Shown piece after piece: positions 44,524-53,710 of a stretch of 64,000 nt of DNA. Origin of the DNA: JBGTFE01 sp049799955 (lineage in GTDB: Bacteria; Acidobacteriota; Blastocatellia; Pyrinomonadales; Pyrinomonadaceae); contig JBARIW010000078.1 of assembly GCA_049799955.1 (NCBI GenBank), positions 1 to 64,000 of the forward strand, written 5' to 3'. Each line of letters opens with the position of its first letter. Position 1 is the stretch's first letter. The position numbers were made by a program, and so were the translations under genes. Below the pieces are notes generated by a model. The model was not told where the DNA came from. It was given only the letters and a program-made list of their open reading frames with translations, and made no database searches.

Positions 44524-44552
44524 TTGACATTGACAAATATTTCGTGTAAATA
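44524..44552 (+). promoter_or_regulatory. Predicted promoter for the first FecR-like gene
   Basis: TTGACA (44524-44529), 17-bp spacer, TAAATA (44547-44552), 57 bp before the ATG. A second TTGACA starts at 44530 inside the spacer. Confidence 0.6.
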
Positions 44553-44609
44553 TTTCAATGGTTTGATTTTTTTGAAATTATTGATTCAACGCGATACAAG
44601 AGGAGAAAT

Positions 44610-45188
44610 ATGAATAGCAAAGTATGGATTCGCAAAGCACTTTCAATGTGCTTGACGGTTGCAATTATTGCAACATACTCAATGGTAGCCTTCGCAGGCA
44701 CCGAAAAAGTTGCAGGTGAGCTTTTAGTTTCCGGGAAAAATGTTGTAACAGTTAATGGTGAAGCGGCGCAAAACGGTCGTTCAATCTTTTCCTCAAGCAC
44801 AATTGCCACCCCGGCGGACGCAAGTGCCATTATCAACTTAGGAAAGATTGGCAAAATCGAACTCGCTCCTGACACAACGCTGTCCCTGTCCTTTAGTGAA
44901 AAAGGCATCAGCGGCGATTTGATTTCCGGTCGTGTAACTGTTTTGAACGCATCACACGCTGTGAGCATCAAAACGGCTGAAGGAAAAGTTTTGAGCTTGA
45001 ATGTCGGCGAGTCGGCACTCAGCAATGCATCAAGCAACAATGCGGCGCAAACGGGCGGCGGACATTCCTGGTGGGTTTGGGGACTCGTCTTCGGCGGAGC
45101 CATTGCCGGCATCGTCTTCGTAGCTACTCAGGACAGTAACAGAGTCGCATTAGGCGGCGGAACAACTGTTGTCAGTCCGACACGTTAA
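44610..45188 (+). CDS. Exported FecR-like domain protein
   Basis: 192 residues with AGGAG ribosome site. Signal peptide (~1-32, ending MVAFAG), a FecR-like strand-rich domain (ASAIINLGKIGKIEL ... SLSFSEKGISGDLISGRVTV) and a C-terminal membrane helix (WWVWGLVFGGAIAGIVFVA), then the tail VALGGGTTVVSPTR. Its paralogue follows at 45288. FecR-like domains of this exported kind are often near polysaccharide genes; the polysaccharide enzymes at 46.1-48.5 kb fit. Function inferred only. Confidence 0.7.
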   Translation: MNSKVWIRKALSMCLTVAIIATYSMVAFAGTEKVAGELLVSGKNVVTVNGEAAQNGRSIFSSSTIATPADASAIINLGKIGKIELAPDTTLSLSFSEKGISGDLISGRVTVLNASHAVSIKTAEGKVLSLNVGESALSNASSNNAAQTGGGHSWWVWGLVFGGAIAGIVFVATQDSNRVALGGGTTVVSPTR

Positions 45189-45209
45189 ACTTTATTTTGA
45201 AAACCTTTC

Positions 45210-45237
45210 TTGAAGTCCGGTATTTTAGTCGTATAAT
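45210..45237 (+). promoter_or_regulatory. Predicted promoter for the second FecR-like gene
   Basis: TTGAAG (45210-45215), 16-bp spacer, TATAAT (45232-45237), 50 bp before the ATG at 45288. So the two paralogues are probably not one operon. Confidence 0.55.
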
Positions 45238-45287
45238 GGAAAGGCTTGCTTTTAATTAGAATTGTTCAGAGGAGGATATTTAATCAA

Positions 45288-46010
45288 ATGATCGGCAAAA
45301 ACAGGATTCGTAAATCTATAACATTACTAACTGCCCTCGCTGTATGGTGCCTTTATTCAACGGTCATCTTCGCCGCTACTAAAGATATTACAGGTGAAAT
45401 TACTGTTACCGGACAAGTTACCGTAAACGGTCAAAACGCAGTCTCCAATTCAACCGTTATTTCGGGCAGCACGATTGAAACCGCTGCCGGTTCGAGCGCT
45501 GTCGTCAGCTTAGGCAAGCTTGGCAGAGTCGAACTCACGGAAAATTCGAATTTAACCTTGAAATTTAGCGAAGGCAGCATTACAGGTATGCTTTCACAGG
45601 GCAAAGTTCGTGTTTCAAACGCGACTGGCGTTGCGACTACTTTTACTACAAAAGACGCAACGGTTATCGCTGATGCGGGACAGGCAAACGCATTTGCAGT
45701 CGAAGTCGAATGCTCGCATTCGCACGTTGACACAACGTCGGGACTCGTTACGATGAGAACCGGCACGAATGATAAACAGGTTGCGGCAGGAACAACGGCA
45801 GTCGCCGGCAATCTTTCGCAAACCGGATGCAAACCGTGCTACCGTCCGAATTCGGCTCCGCCGGTTCCGGTTCTCGGTCTTGGCGCAGGCGCGCTCGCGG
45901 CAATCTTGATTGCTGCCGGTGTCGGTGTCGGAACGGCAATCTTTTTCGGCTCCAGCGGCGATGACGTTACACTCGGCGGCGGAACTACCGTTGTCAGCAA
46001 CGTTCGCTAA
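45288..46010 (+). CDS. Exported FecR-like domain protein (paralogue)
   Basis: 240 residues from the ATG at 45288, with AGGAGG 12 nt upstream; an upstream in-frame start would bury that site. Signal peptide, FecR-like core (SSAVVSLGKLGRVELTENSN), an additional Cys/His-rich stretch (VECSHSHVD ... GCKPCYRP) not present in the first copy, a membrane helix, and the shared tail VTLGGGTTVVSNVR. The Cys/His part could bind metal or form disulfides. Confidence 0.7.
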   Translation: MIGKNRIRKSITLLTALAVWCLYSTVIFAATKDITGEITVTGQVTVNGQNAVSNSTVISGSTIETAAGSSAVVSLGKLGRVELTENSNLTLKFSEGSITGMLSQGKVRVSNATGVATTFTTKDATVIADAGQANAFAVEVECSHSHVDTTSGLVTMRTGTNDKQVAAGTTAVAGNLSQTGCKPCYRPNSAPPVPVLGLGAGALAAILIAAGVGVGTAIFFGSSGDDVTLGGGTTVVSNVR

Positions 46011-46041
46011 GATTTACCGCCAACTTATTTAAATTGGCTTT

Positions 46042-46089
46042 ACAAATTTACGGGTCACGTTTGCGAAAACATGACCCGTAAAAATTTGT
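46042..46089. terminator. Long hairpin after the FecR-like pair
   Basis: ACAAATTT+ACGGGTCA (46042-46057) pairs with TGACCCGT+AAATTTGT (46072-46079, 46082-46089), with a 2-nt bulge. No clean T-run follows, so termination is likely but not certain. Confidence 0.6.
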
Positions 46090-46090
46090 T

Positions 46091-46119
46091 TACGTTTGTG
46101 AATAATTTAACAATATAAT
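46091..46119 (+). promoter_or_regulatory. Candidate promoter for ugd
   Basis: A perfect TATAAT at 46114-46119, 28 bp before the ugd ATG. The -35 region (TACGTT at 46091, 17-bp spacing) is poor. Confidence 0.4.
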
Positions 46120-46146
46120 TTTTGGACTAATATATACGATTTATTT

Positions 46147-47445
46147 ATGCATATTGCAGTTATTGGAACAGGCTACGTCGGATTAGTTACCGGCGCTTGC
46201 TTTGCGGAATTTGGTGTTGAAGTTACGTGCGTTGACGTTGATGAAAGTAAAATCGAGCGTCTTAATAATGGAATAATCCCGATTTATGAACCGGGCTTAG
46301 ACCAGATAGTCGAGCGCAACGCAAAGGCGGGTCGCCTGCATTTTACGACCGATATAAAATCGGCTGTCGAGCAGGCGCTGGTTGTTTTTATAGGTGTCGG
46401 AACGCCGCCGCAGGAAGACGGCTCGCCCGATATGAGCTATTATCGTCAGGCGGCAAAAGACATTGCCGGAGCGATGAACGGTTATAAGGTTTTGGTTACA
46501 AAATCGACCGTTCCGATTGGAACAGGTAAATGGCTTCGTGAATTTGTCAGCGAAAATCAAAAAATAAAAACCAATTTCGGCGTCGCTTCAAATCCCGAAT
46601 TCCTTCGCGAAGGCGCGGCGATTGATGATTTTATGCGCCCTGACCGCGTGGTTATCGGAAGCAATGAAGAAGACGCGATTGCGATTATGAAAGACCTCTA
46701 TCGCCCGCTTTACCTGATTGAAACGCCGATTGTCATTACATCGCTCGAAGCCGCCGAATTGATTAAATACGCGGCAAACGCATTTCTCGCCACAAAAATT
46801 ACGTTTATCAACGAAGTCGCCAATCTTTGCGACGCCATCGGCTGCGACGTTCACGATGTTGCACGCGGAATCGGCATGGACAATCGCATCGGGCGCAAAT
46901 TCCTGCATCCCGGTCCGGGCTACGGCGGCTCGTGTTTCCCGAAAGATACGCGAGCTTTGACGACCGTTGCCGATAAATTCGGCGTCGAAACATTAATTGT
47001 CGATGCTGTCATCGAAGCCAACGAGCGTCAGCGAATGGCGATGATTCCGAAAATCGAAAAGCTTGTCGGCGACTTGCAGGGAAAACAAATCGGCGTTCTC
47101 GGTCTTTCATTCAAACCCGAAACCGACGATATGCGTGAATCTCCGGCGATTGATATTATCAAAGCGCTTCAGGAAAAAGGCGCAAGCGTCAAAGCCTTCG
47201 ACCCGGTTGCGATGGAAGAAGCGAAACACTGCCTGCCGGACATCGAATATGCAGCCGACGAATACGAAGCCATCGAAGGCGCGGACGCGCTTGTATTTAT
47301 GACCGAATGGAATCAGTTTCGCGCGCTCGACATGAAAAAGGTTAAAAGCCTTTTGAAATCGCCGAAAATCATCGACCTTCGCAATATCTACGAACCGAAA
47401 GATATGCGTGAATTAGGTTTTGAATATGTCGGCGTAGGCAGATAA
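46147..47445 (+). CDS. ugd: UDP-glucose 6-dehydrogenase
   Basis: 432 residues. NAD-binding GTGYVGL (7-13), NPEFLREGAA, the Lys/Asn region LIKYAANAFLA and the catalytic GPGYGGSCFPKDTRA with Cys263. It oxidises UDP-glucose to UDP-glucuronate, a precursor for acidic exopolysaccharides. Followed by a 32-bp-arm inverted repeat and the epimerase gene on the same strand. Confidence 0.96.
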   Translation: MHIAVIGTGYVGLVTGACFAEFGVEVTCVDVDESKIERLNNGIIPIYEPGLDQIVERNAKAGRLHFTTDIKSAVEQALVVFIGVGTPPQEDGSPDMSYYRQAAKDIAGAMNGYKVLVTKSTVPIGTGKWLREFVSENQKIKTNFGVASNPEFLREGAAIDDFMRPDRVVIGSNEEDAIAIMKDLYRPLYLIETPIVITSLEAAELIKYAANAFLATKITFINEVANLCDAIGCDVHDVARGIGMDNRIGRKFLHPGPGYGGSCFPKDTRALTTVADKFGVETLIVDAVIEANERQRMAMIPKIEKLVGDLQGKQIGVLGLSFKPETDDMRESPAIDIIKALQEKGASVKAFDPVAMEEAKHCLPDIEYAADEYEAIEGADALVFMTEWNQFRALDMKKVKSLLKSPKIIDLRNIYEPKDMRELGFEYVGVGR

Positions 47446-47448
47446 AAA

Positions 47449-47530
47449 CAAGTAAAAAGTAAAAAGTAAAAAGGCAAAAGCAGGAAGCGCGTTCTTCACT
47501 TTTGCCTTTTTACTTTTTACTTTTTACTTG
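47449..47530. repeat. Heptamer inverted repeat with 32-bp perfect arms, AAAAAGT family
   Basis: Arms 47449-47480 and 47499-47530 are perfectly complementary; units AAAAAGT/ACTTTTT plus GGCAAAAG. The 18-nt loop is not repetitive. It starts 3 bp after the ugd stop. The same unit type occurs in the isoaspartyl peptidase frame at 60946. Confidence 0.95.
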
Positions 47531-47562
47531 CTAATCTGTGATTTCTTTTCCTATCGAATCTT

Positions 47563-48519
47563 ATGGCAATTACAAGTAAAGTTTTGGTTACCGGCGGCGC
47601 GGGATTCATCGGTTCTAATCTCGCTGAAGAATTAATACGGCAGGGCGCGCGCGTTGTAATTATCGATAATCTCGTTACCGGATTTCGTGAAAATCTCGAA
47701 GAAATCAAAGGCGATTTCGAGTTTATCGAAGGAGATTTGAACGACGACGAAAAGCTCAAAAAAGCGATTCAGGGTGTCGAGTTAATCTTTCACGAAGCCG
47801 CGCTTCCGAGCGTTCCGCGTTCGGTCGAAAATCCGCAGGAAACTCATCAGGCTTGTGTTAACGGCACGTTTAATTTACTTGTAAAAGCGAAAGATGCTGG
47901 CGTAAAGCGTTTGATTTACGCCGCTTCGAGCTCGGCTTACGGCAATCAGGAAGTTTTGCCGAAGGTCGAAACGATGTCGCCCGAACCGCTTTCGCCTTAT
48001 GCGGCGGCAAAGCTGATGGGCGAATATTACTGCAAGGTTTTTTCGAACGTTTATAATCTCGAAACGTTTTCGCTGCGTTATTTCAACGTTTTCGGACCGC
48101 GCCAAAATCCTTCCTCGATGTATTCGGGCGTGATTTCGCGTTTTGTCGATGCGCTGATGAAAAATGATACGCCCGTAATTTACGGCGACGGCGAAACTTC
48201 GAGAGATTTTACATATATTGATAACGTCGTCAATGCGAACATCAAAGCCGCGCAGACGGCAAAAGGCATCGGCGAAGTAATGAACGTCGCCAACGGCGAG
48301 CGTATTGCGTTGAAAGAACTACTGGAAGTTTTGAAAAAAATTACCGGGAAGGAAACGGTCGAAGCCGATTTTCAGCCGGAACGCGCGGGCGATGTGAAAC
48401 ATTCACAGGCGGATAACACACACGCCAAAGAATGGCTCGGCTACGAAAAGCTCGTCGGTCTGGAAGAAGGCTTGCAGAAAACGATTGATTGGTGGAAAAC
48501 GAGCCGTTTTGCGCGATAG
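47563..48519 (+). CDS. NAD-dependent sugar-nucleotide epimerase (WbpP/GalE-like)
   Basis: 318 residues, extended SDR. NAD motif GGAGFIGSN, catalytic region SSSAYG and YAAAKLMGE (Tyr-xxx-Lys), then YFNVFGPRQNP and the GETSRDFTYIDN loop. The overall pattern resembles UDP-GlcNAc/UDP-Glc 4-epimerases. With ugd upstream it probably supplies UDP-sugars for a surface polymer. The exact substrate cannot be assigned. Confidence 0.88.
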   Translation: MAITSKVLVTGGAGFIGSNLAEELIRQGARVVIIDNLVTGFRENLEEIKGDFEFIEGDLNDDEKLKKAIQGVELIFHEAALPSVPRSVENPQETHQACVNGTFNLLVKAKDAGVKRLIYAASSSAYGNQEVLPKVETMSPEPLSPYAAAKLMGEYYCKVFSNVYNLETFSLRYFNVFGPRQNPSSMYSGVISRFVDALMKNDTPVIYGDGETSRDFTYIDNVVNANIKAAQTAKGIGEVMNVANGERIALKELLEVLKKITGKETVEADFQPERAGDVKHSQADNTHAKEWLGYEKLVGLEEGLQKTIDWWKTSRFAR

Positions 48520-48560
48520 AGCTTTTTATTGAGAGCATTTTCGTCTCACGAATGAAGTAT

Positions 48561-48845
48561 CGTTCTGAATCCGAATCAATACGCTCTGAATCGTATCAAA
48601 ACACCTTGAATTCGCATCCGAACACTCTGAATTTACATCGATACGTCCTGAATCCGTACCGAAACATCCCGAATCGCATCAAAGCACTATGAATCCACGC
48701 CAAACGCTCTGAATCCTGACCCGAACATCCTGAATCCTGACTGAAACATTCTGAATCCATATCGAAATGCCCCGAATCGTACTCGGACGCTCTGAATCCA
48801 CATCGAAACGTTCCGAATCCGATTCGAACGCTCTAAATCCGAACG
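48561..48845. repeat. Degenerate 20-21-bp tandem array, CTCTGAATCC type
   Basis: Fourteen TGAAT-like anchors at 48566, 48587, 48607, 48628, 48649, 48670, 48690, 48710, 48731, 48752, 48773, 48793, 48814 and 48834; spacing is 20 or 21 bp (mean 20.6). Units read roughly CTCTGAATCCNNATCGAAAC-N. It fills the gap between the epimerase and the convergent DoxX-like gene. The 20-bp steps break the reading frame, so it is not coding. Confidence 0.88.
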
Positions 48846-48854
48846 TGCTTCTGA

Positions 48855-49529
48855 TTATGCGATGTCTGAAGTGTTTTTCAAGTCTCCGGCGGGCATAAAT
48901 CTGTGATGCAGCGCGACGAGAAAGCCAAATATTAAGCCGCCGACCGATAAAACGAGCGCGATAAACCGATAATTCGGAAGATTTCCGAGCCGTATTAAAG
49001 AACAGATTCCCGCGACTAACGCGCCGCCGACAGCAAACAAAATCGGCAGATAAACAAGTTCGAGTTTAAAAACATTTGCTTTTGTCTCGCGTTTGTAAAA
49101 TAAAATCGGTTTCAGACGGTCATAATCCCACGCGACGAGATAAGCGGCTGCGAGGCTCATCAAAATCGTTACAATCCACGTTCCCTGAAAGCCGACCGAA
49201 GTTGTCAGGACGGCGATATTGACGATTATCGGCAGAAACATCAGCGCGCCGATATGCGCCGTGCGCGGAAAAAGAAGCAGAATTGCCGCCGTTAATTGCG
49301 CCCAACCTATAAATTGATAGTAAAATCCGGTCTGGTATAGCGCGTTGAAATAATGCCCGACCGGATTTGAATCAGGCAAAATCGTAAACGGCTGGTTGAG
49401 AATTTTCTTTATGCTCGGCGGAGTAAACCCGATAAATAACAGAATCCGCGTCGCCGCCGTAAAAATTTGCAGCACGCGATTTCTCGTAATCGATTCGTGA
49501 ATTTTATCCAAAGTTTTTTCCAGTCTCAT
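48855..49529 (-). CDS. DoxX-like membrane protein
   Basis: 224 residues with five to six membrane helices. The start RILLFIGFTPPSIKKIL and FYYQFIGWAQLTAAILLLFP match the DoxX-type four-helix membrane fold. Redox-linked roles are known for some members; nothing here fixes one. GAGGA ribosome site before the ATG. Its 3' end abuts the 21-bp array. Confidence 0.72.
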   Translation of the reverse strand: MRLEKTLDKIHESITRNRVLQIFTAATRILLFIGFTPPSIKKILNQPFTILPDSNPVGHYFNALYQTGFYYQFIGWAQLTAAILLLFPRTAHIGALMFLPIIVNIAVLTTSVGFQGTWIVTILMSLAAAYLVAWDYDRLKPILFYKRETKANVFKLELVYLPILFAVGGALVAGICSLIRLGNLPNYRFIALVLSVGGLIFGFLVALHHRFMPAGDLKNTSDIA

Positions 49530-49677
49530 AAATTTTCCTCGCTTCCCTGCTTATTAACGCGCAAACGCGCGAAAAAAGTTTCACCGAAATTAACAGACGT
49601 TCGGGTTTAATAAATTATTTCATTTGTTATAATCTAAAATTTCTGATTTTAATAAAAAGGATTTTTATAAAAAACGA

Positions 49678-50724
49678 ATGATTATTCCAGTTAAATGGAC
49701 AGACGAAGGCGTGGAAATGCTCGACCAGCGACTGCTTCCGACCGAAGAAAAATGGCTTTTGCTTCGCTCATACACGGATGTTGCCAGAGGCATCACCGAT
49801 ATGGTCGTGCGCGGCGCTCCGGCAATCGGCGTTTCCGCCGCTTACGGCATCGCGCTCGGCGTGAAAAATTTTGTCGGCACGAATATCGACGATTTGCAGG
49901 AAGATTTTGATTACATCTGCGAAGTTCTCGGCAAAACGCGCCCGACCGCCGTAAATCTTTTCTGGGCGATTGATAGAATGAAACGCGTCTTTGCCAAAGC
50001 AAAAGCAGACGGCAAATCGGTTTCGGAAATCAAACGGATTTTAATTCAGGACGCAAAAGACATTCACGAAGAAGACATCGAATCGCAGCGTCTTATCGCG
50101 CAGTTCGGCGGCGAGCTTCTCGAAAACGATTCGACCGTTTTGACGCATTGCAATGCCGGAGCGTTAGCAACCGGCGGCGTTTGGGGAACGGCGCTCGGCG
50201 TTATTCGCGGCGCGATAAATCAGGGGAAAATTATTTCCGTTATTGCGGACGAAACACGCCCGTATTTACAGGGCGCGCGTCTTACCGCGTGGGAATTGTT
50301 GCAGGACGATATTCCGGTAACTCTTATCACGGACAATATGAGCGGGCATTTGATGAAAAAAGGTCGCGTTCAGGCGGTCGTCGTCGGCTCTGACCGGATT
50401 GCGGCAAACGGCGATGTCGCCAACAAAATCGGCACGTATATGGTCGCCGTTTTAGCGCGCCGCCACAACATTCCATTCTACGTCGCCGCGCCGCTTTCGA
50501 CCGTCGATTTAAATTGCCCGACCGGCGAAGAAATCCCGATTGAAGAGCGCAACATCCGCGAAATAACGCACATTCAAAACATACAACTTTCGCCCGAAGG
50601 CATCGAGGTCAATAATTACGCTTTTGACGTTACGCCAAACGATTTGGTAACAGCGATTATCACCGAAAAAGGCGTCGCCCGCGCGCCTTACACGGAAAGC
50701 CTGCGGAAACAATTCGAAGATTAA
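49678..50724 (+). CDS. mtnA: S-methyl-5-thioribose-1-phosphate isomerase
   Basis: 348 residues. MtnA/eIF2B-alpha-like motifs: VRGAPAIGVSAAYG, THCNAGALATGGVWGTALG (Cys), DETRPYLQGARLTAWEL and VVGSDRIAANGDVANKIGTY (the Asp). It isomerises methylthioribose-1-phosphate to the ribulose form in methionine salvage. No other salvage genes are adjacent. A TATAAT lies at 49628. Confidence 0.95.
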   Translation: MIIPVKWTDEGVEMLDQRLLPTEEKWLLLRSYTDVARGITDMVVRGAPAIGVSAAYGIALGVKNFVGTNIDDLQEDFDYICEVLGKTRPTAVNLFWAIDRMKRVFAKAKADGKSVSEIKRILIQDAKDIHEEDIESQRLIAQFGGELLENDSTVLTHCNAGALATGGVWGTALGVIRGAINQGKIISVIADETRPYLQGARLTAWELLQDDIPVTLITDNMSGHLMKKGRVQAVVVGSDRIAANGDVANKIGTYMVAVLARRHNIPFYVAAPLSTVDLNCPTGEEIPIEERNIREITHIQNIQLSPEGIEVNNYAFDVTPNDLVTAIITEKGVARAPYTESLRKQFED

Positions 50725-50741
50725 TGAATAAATGAAAAATG

Positions 50742-50926
50742 AATAATTGATAATTGATAATTGATAATTGATAATTGGAAGAGTGTTTGCCTCTAAAGTG
50801 CTTAAATTTGCCTTATGAAGTCTGCCTTAAAAGTGGTTTTAGAGGCTACAGGCAACGCCATTGGAAGACTCTTTCTTAATTATCAATTATCAATTATCAA
50901 TTATCAATTATCAATTATCAACCTTT
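50742..50926. repeat. Heptamer inverted repeat with a structured insert in the loop
   Basis: Left AATTGAT units (50744-50777) pair with AATTATC units (50877-50926). The ~100-bp interior is not heptameric and has its own stem: GCCTCTAAA (50789-50797) with TTTAGAGGC (50838-50846). The stop and last codons (LIIDN) of the minus-strand hydrolase lie in the right arm. Confidence 0.88.
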
Positions 50927-51800
50927 TCTCTATTTCCGCGACGACTTCATTCGATAGTTCAATTCCGTGCCCGTGTTTTTCGAGCCAGACGGTTTCGACC
51001 AGATTTGGCAGAACTTTCTTTGCGCGTTCGAGCGTTTTTTTCGGATTTATGAAAATGTCGTCGCGGTCGAGCAATAAATAAGTCGGGGCGGTCAGTTTGC
51101 TTAAAACTTCACCGGGAAACGGGCGCGGATTTTCGGCTTGCATGACGAAGTTTTTATTTGTGAAGCGCAGAAAATCGACAAGCTGCCCGCGTTTTACGCT
51201 GTCGATTTCAAAATCTTTGTGGAAAACGATGTTGTCGAGAAATTTTTCGACGCTTTTCGGAGATTTCAAAACGAGCGGCGCAATTAGATAATAGAGATTT
51301 TTCGGATGAAACGAGATGTTCGCAAAGCCCGCCGGATTGCATAAAAAGGCTTTTTTAATCGCTTTAGCATCGACTTCAGCCAGTTTCGCAATCAGCGACG
51401 CGCCAAACGAAGCGCCGATAAATGTCGCTTCATTCAAACCCAAGCCGGTCAAAACTTCTTTCAGCCATATTCCGTAACCGTCCGATGAAAGCGGCGGAAC
51501 GTTTCCGTCGCTCAAGCCGGGCTGACCGTTTACGTCAACCAGATAAATCCTGTAATGCGCATAAAGCGGCGCGAGATTGTTGTTGATGTCCCAGAAAATT
51601 CCGCAGGTTCTCCCGCCCGGCAGAAAAACGAGCGGCTCAAGCTCCTTGCGGTCGTGATTTTTAGCCAGAACTTTGGTCGAGCCTAAGGACGTGGATAAAT
51701 TCAAACGCTTGTAATCAAGCTTATTAACCTTAAAAACGTCGGCGAGCCAGCCTTCGAGCCATTCGCGGCTCTCGCGCCCTTTGTAGAATGATTTTTTCAT
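50904..51800 (-). CDS. Alpha/beta-hydrolase fold protein
   Basis: 298 residues from the ATG at 51800 (MKKSFYKGRESREW); a longer frame upstream is hydrophobic and lacks a ribosome site. Nucleophile elbow GASFGASL, a late LLLDRDDIFI acid loop and KHGHGIELS with the catalytic His. The substrate is unknown. The C-terminal residues IIDN come from a heptamer repeat, as in RbfA. Confidence 0.8.
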   Translation of the reverse strand: MKKSFYKGRESREWLEGWLADVFKVNKLDYKRLNLSTSLGSTKVLAKNHDRKELEPLVFLPGGRTCGIFWDINNNLAPLYAHYRIYLVDVNGQPGLSDGNVPPLSSDGYGIWLKEVLTGLGLNEATFIGASFGASLIAKLAEVDAKAIKKAFLCNPAGFANISFHPKNLYYLIAPLVLKSPKSVEKFLDNIVFHKDFEIDSVKRGQLVDFLRFTNKNFVMQAENPRPFPGEVLSKLTAPTYLLLDRDDIFINPKKTLERAKKVLPNLVETVWLEKHGHGIELSNEVVAEIEKRLIIDN

Positions 51801-52014
51801 AAACGTATTTGAAAAGACTGATATTAAAAGTAAAATAATATATACATCATTGAAAAAATAATTCAAATGCGAAAAGGCAGCTGCAATTAAAATCGGAGAA
51901 TAGAGGCATTTTTTTCGCCTTGAACAAATTCTCAAACTCCGCGTAATAGATATTACACGCTTCGATTCGCACTGAAAAAATTAAAAATTAGAAACCGGGA
52001 ATCAATATTATTCT

Positions 52015-53682
52015 ATGAAAAAAATGAGAACGATAAAATTTACGACTTTTCTGCTTGTGTTTGCATTTATTCTGCAAGCCGTTCCGTTCGTTTCGGCGCA
52101 GCAGACTGACGACATCAATACAAAAATTCGTAACGAAGGAAAAAACAATTCGCAGATTATGAAAACTCTGCACGTTTTTACGGACGTTTACGGACCGCGC
52201 CTGACCGGCTCGCCCAATCATAAAGCGGCGGCGACGTGGGCTGTTCAGCAAATGAAAACCTGGGGTTTTGATATGGCGCAGCTCGAACCGTGGGATTTCG
52301 GTCATCCGGGCTGGGTGAATGAACGCGCTTCGGGCTTTATCACTTCGCCGGTGCAGGATACTTTAACTTTTGAAGTTCTCGCGTGGACGCCGGGCACGAA
52401 TAAAGCCGTCAAAGGTCAGGCGTTTCAGCTTGTCATCCCGACCGTTGCGACCGATAGACCGAACGTAACGCTTCCGCCGACGCAGGCTGAATTAACCGCA
52501 TATTTCGACAGCATCCGCGAACAAATCAAAGGCAAAATTGTTTTAGTCGGCAAGCCCGCCGTCATTCCGGTTAATTTCACTCCGCCGCTAAAACGCATCG
52601 ACGACGAAACTCTGCGCCAGCGCCTTAATCCGAACGCGACGCCGCAGCCTTTCCCGACGCCGCAGCCGACGCCGACGCCGCGCGAAGGACAATTAACGGG
52701 CGTACAAATCCGCGAGCAGCTCGACCAGTTTCTGGTGGACAATAAAGCCGCCGTCCGCATCAACGACGCGGGCGAAGAAATGGGCAAGATGCGAGCTTTT
52801 AACAATCGCACATTCGATTTATCGAAAGCCGTCCCGACCGTCGTTATGCGGAACGAAGATTTCGGACGAATCTCGCGTCTTCTGGCAGATAACACGCCTG
52901 TGTCCTTAGAATTCGACATCCGCAACCGCACGATTCCCGAAGGAACGACGAGTTACAACACCATCGGCGAAATCACCGGCTCGGACAAAAAAGACGAGGT
53001 GATAATGCTCGGCGGACATCTCGATTCGTGGCACGCGGCGACCGGCGCGACCGACAACGCCATCGGCTGCGCGGTGATGATGGAAGCCGTGCGAATCTTA
53101 AAGGCAATCGGCGTCAAACCGCGCCGCACCGTTCGCGTCGCGCTCTGGTCGGGCGAAGAACAGGGACTTCTCGGCTCGCAGGCGTATGTGAAACAGCATT
53201 TCGGCTCGTTTGAAAATCCGCTTCCCGGCTACGAAAAATTCGGCGGTTATTTCAATATCGATTCGGGAACCGGAAAGGCAAGAGCGATGAGTGTTTTCGG
53301 TCCGCCCGAAGCGGCGACGATTTTGCGCGAAATCGTCGCGCCTTTCTCGGATATGGGAATTTTGGGCGCGACCAGCGGCAGAAGCCGCGGGCTTGGCGGC
53401 TCAGACCACACATCGTTTAACCAAGCCGGACTTCCCGGCATCGGCGTTCAGCAAGACCCGATTGAATATTTCAACTGGACCTGGCACACAAATCTCGACA
53501 CATACGAGCGCGTCATCGAAGACGACGTAAAATCGTCGGCAATCATCATCGCCGCGACCGTTTACGCGCTGGCAATGCGCGACGAGCTTCTGCCGCGCTA
53601 CTCGAAGGAAAATATGCCGCCGCCGCCGCCGACACCTGCGCCGACGCCCGTTGCTTCGCCGACACCAAAGCGAAACAAATAA
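52015..53682 (+). CDS. Secreted M28-family metallopeptidase
   Basis: 555 residues with a signal peptide (MKKMRTIKFTTFLLVF ... SAQQ). The M28 zinc residues are in GGHLDSWHAATGATDNA (His335, Asp337, then the bridging Asp), SGEEQGLLGS (catalytic Glu pair) and GGSDHTSF. A PA-type inserted region with a Pro/Thr-rich segment (PTPQPTPTP) lies near 215-225. A second Pro-rich tail ends the protein. Probably an extracellular or periplasmic aminopeptidase/carboxypeptidase. Confidence 0.92.
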   Translation: MKKMRTIKFTTFLLVFAFILQAVPFVSAQQTDDINTKIRNEGKNNSQIMKTLHVFTDVYGPRLTGSPNHKAAATWAVQQMKTWGFDMAQLEPWDFGHPGWVNERASGFITSPVQDTLTFEVLAWTPGTNKAVKGQAFQLVIPTVATDRPNVTLPPTQAELTAYFDSIREQIKGKIVLVGKPAVIPVNFTPPLKRIDDETLRQRLNPNATPQPFPTPQPTPTPREGQLTGVQIREQLDQFLVDNKAAVRINDAGEEMGKMRAFNNRTFDLSKAVPTVVMRNEDFGRISRLLADNTPVSLEFDIRNRTIPEGTTSYNTIGEITGSDKKDEVIMLGGHLDSWHAATGATDNAIGCAVMMEAVRILKAIGVKPRRTVRVALWSGEEQGLLGSQAYVKQHFGSFENPLPGYEKFGGYFNIDSGTGKARAMSVFGPPEAATILREIVAPFSDMGILGATSGRSRGLGGSDHTSFNQAGLPGIGVQQDPIEYFNWTWHTNLDTYERVIEDDVKSSAIIIAATVYALAMRDELLPRYSKENMPPPPPTPAPTPVASPTPKRNK

Positions 53683-53710
53683 GGCGCGGCAAATAGCTAA
53701 AAAGTTTAAG

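Noticed and set aside
48489..48692. 67-residue plus-strand ORF with heptapeptide repeat
   Set aside because: It starts inside the epimerase gene and covers only part of the 48.6-kb array, whose 20-bp steps break the frame.
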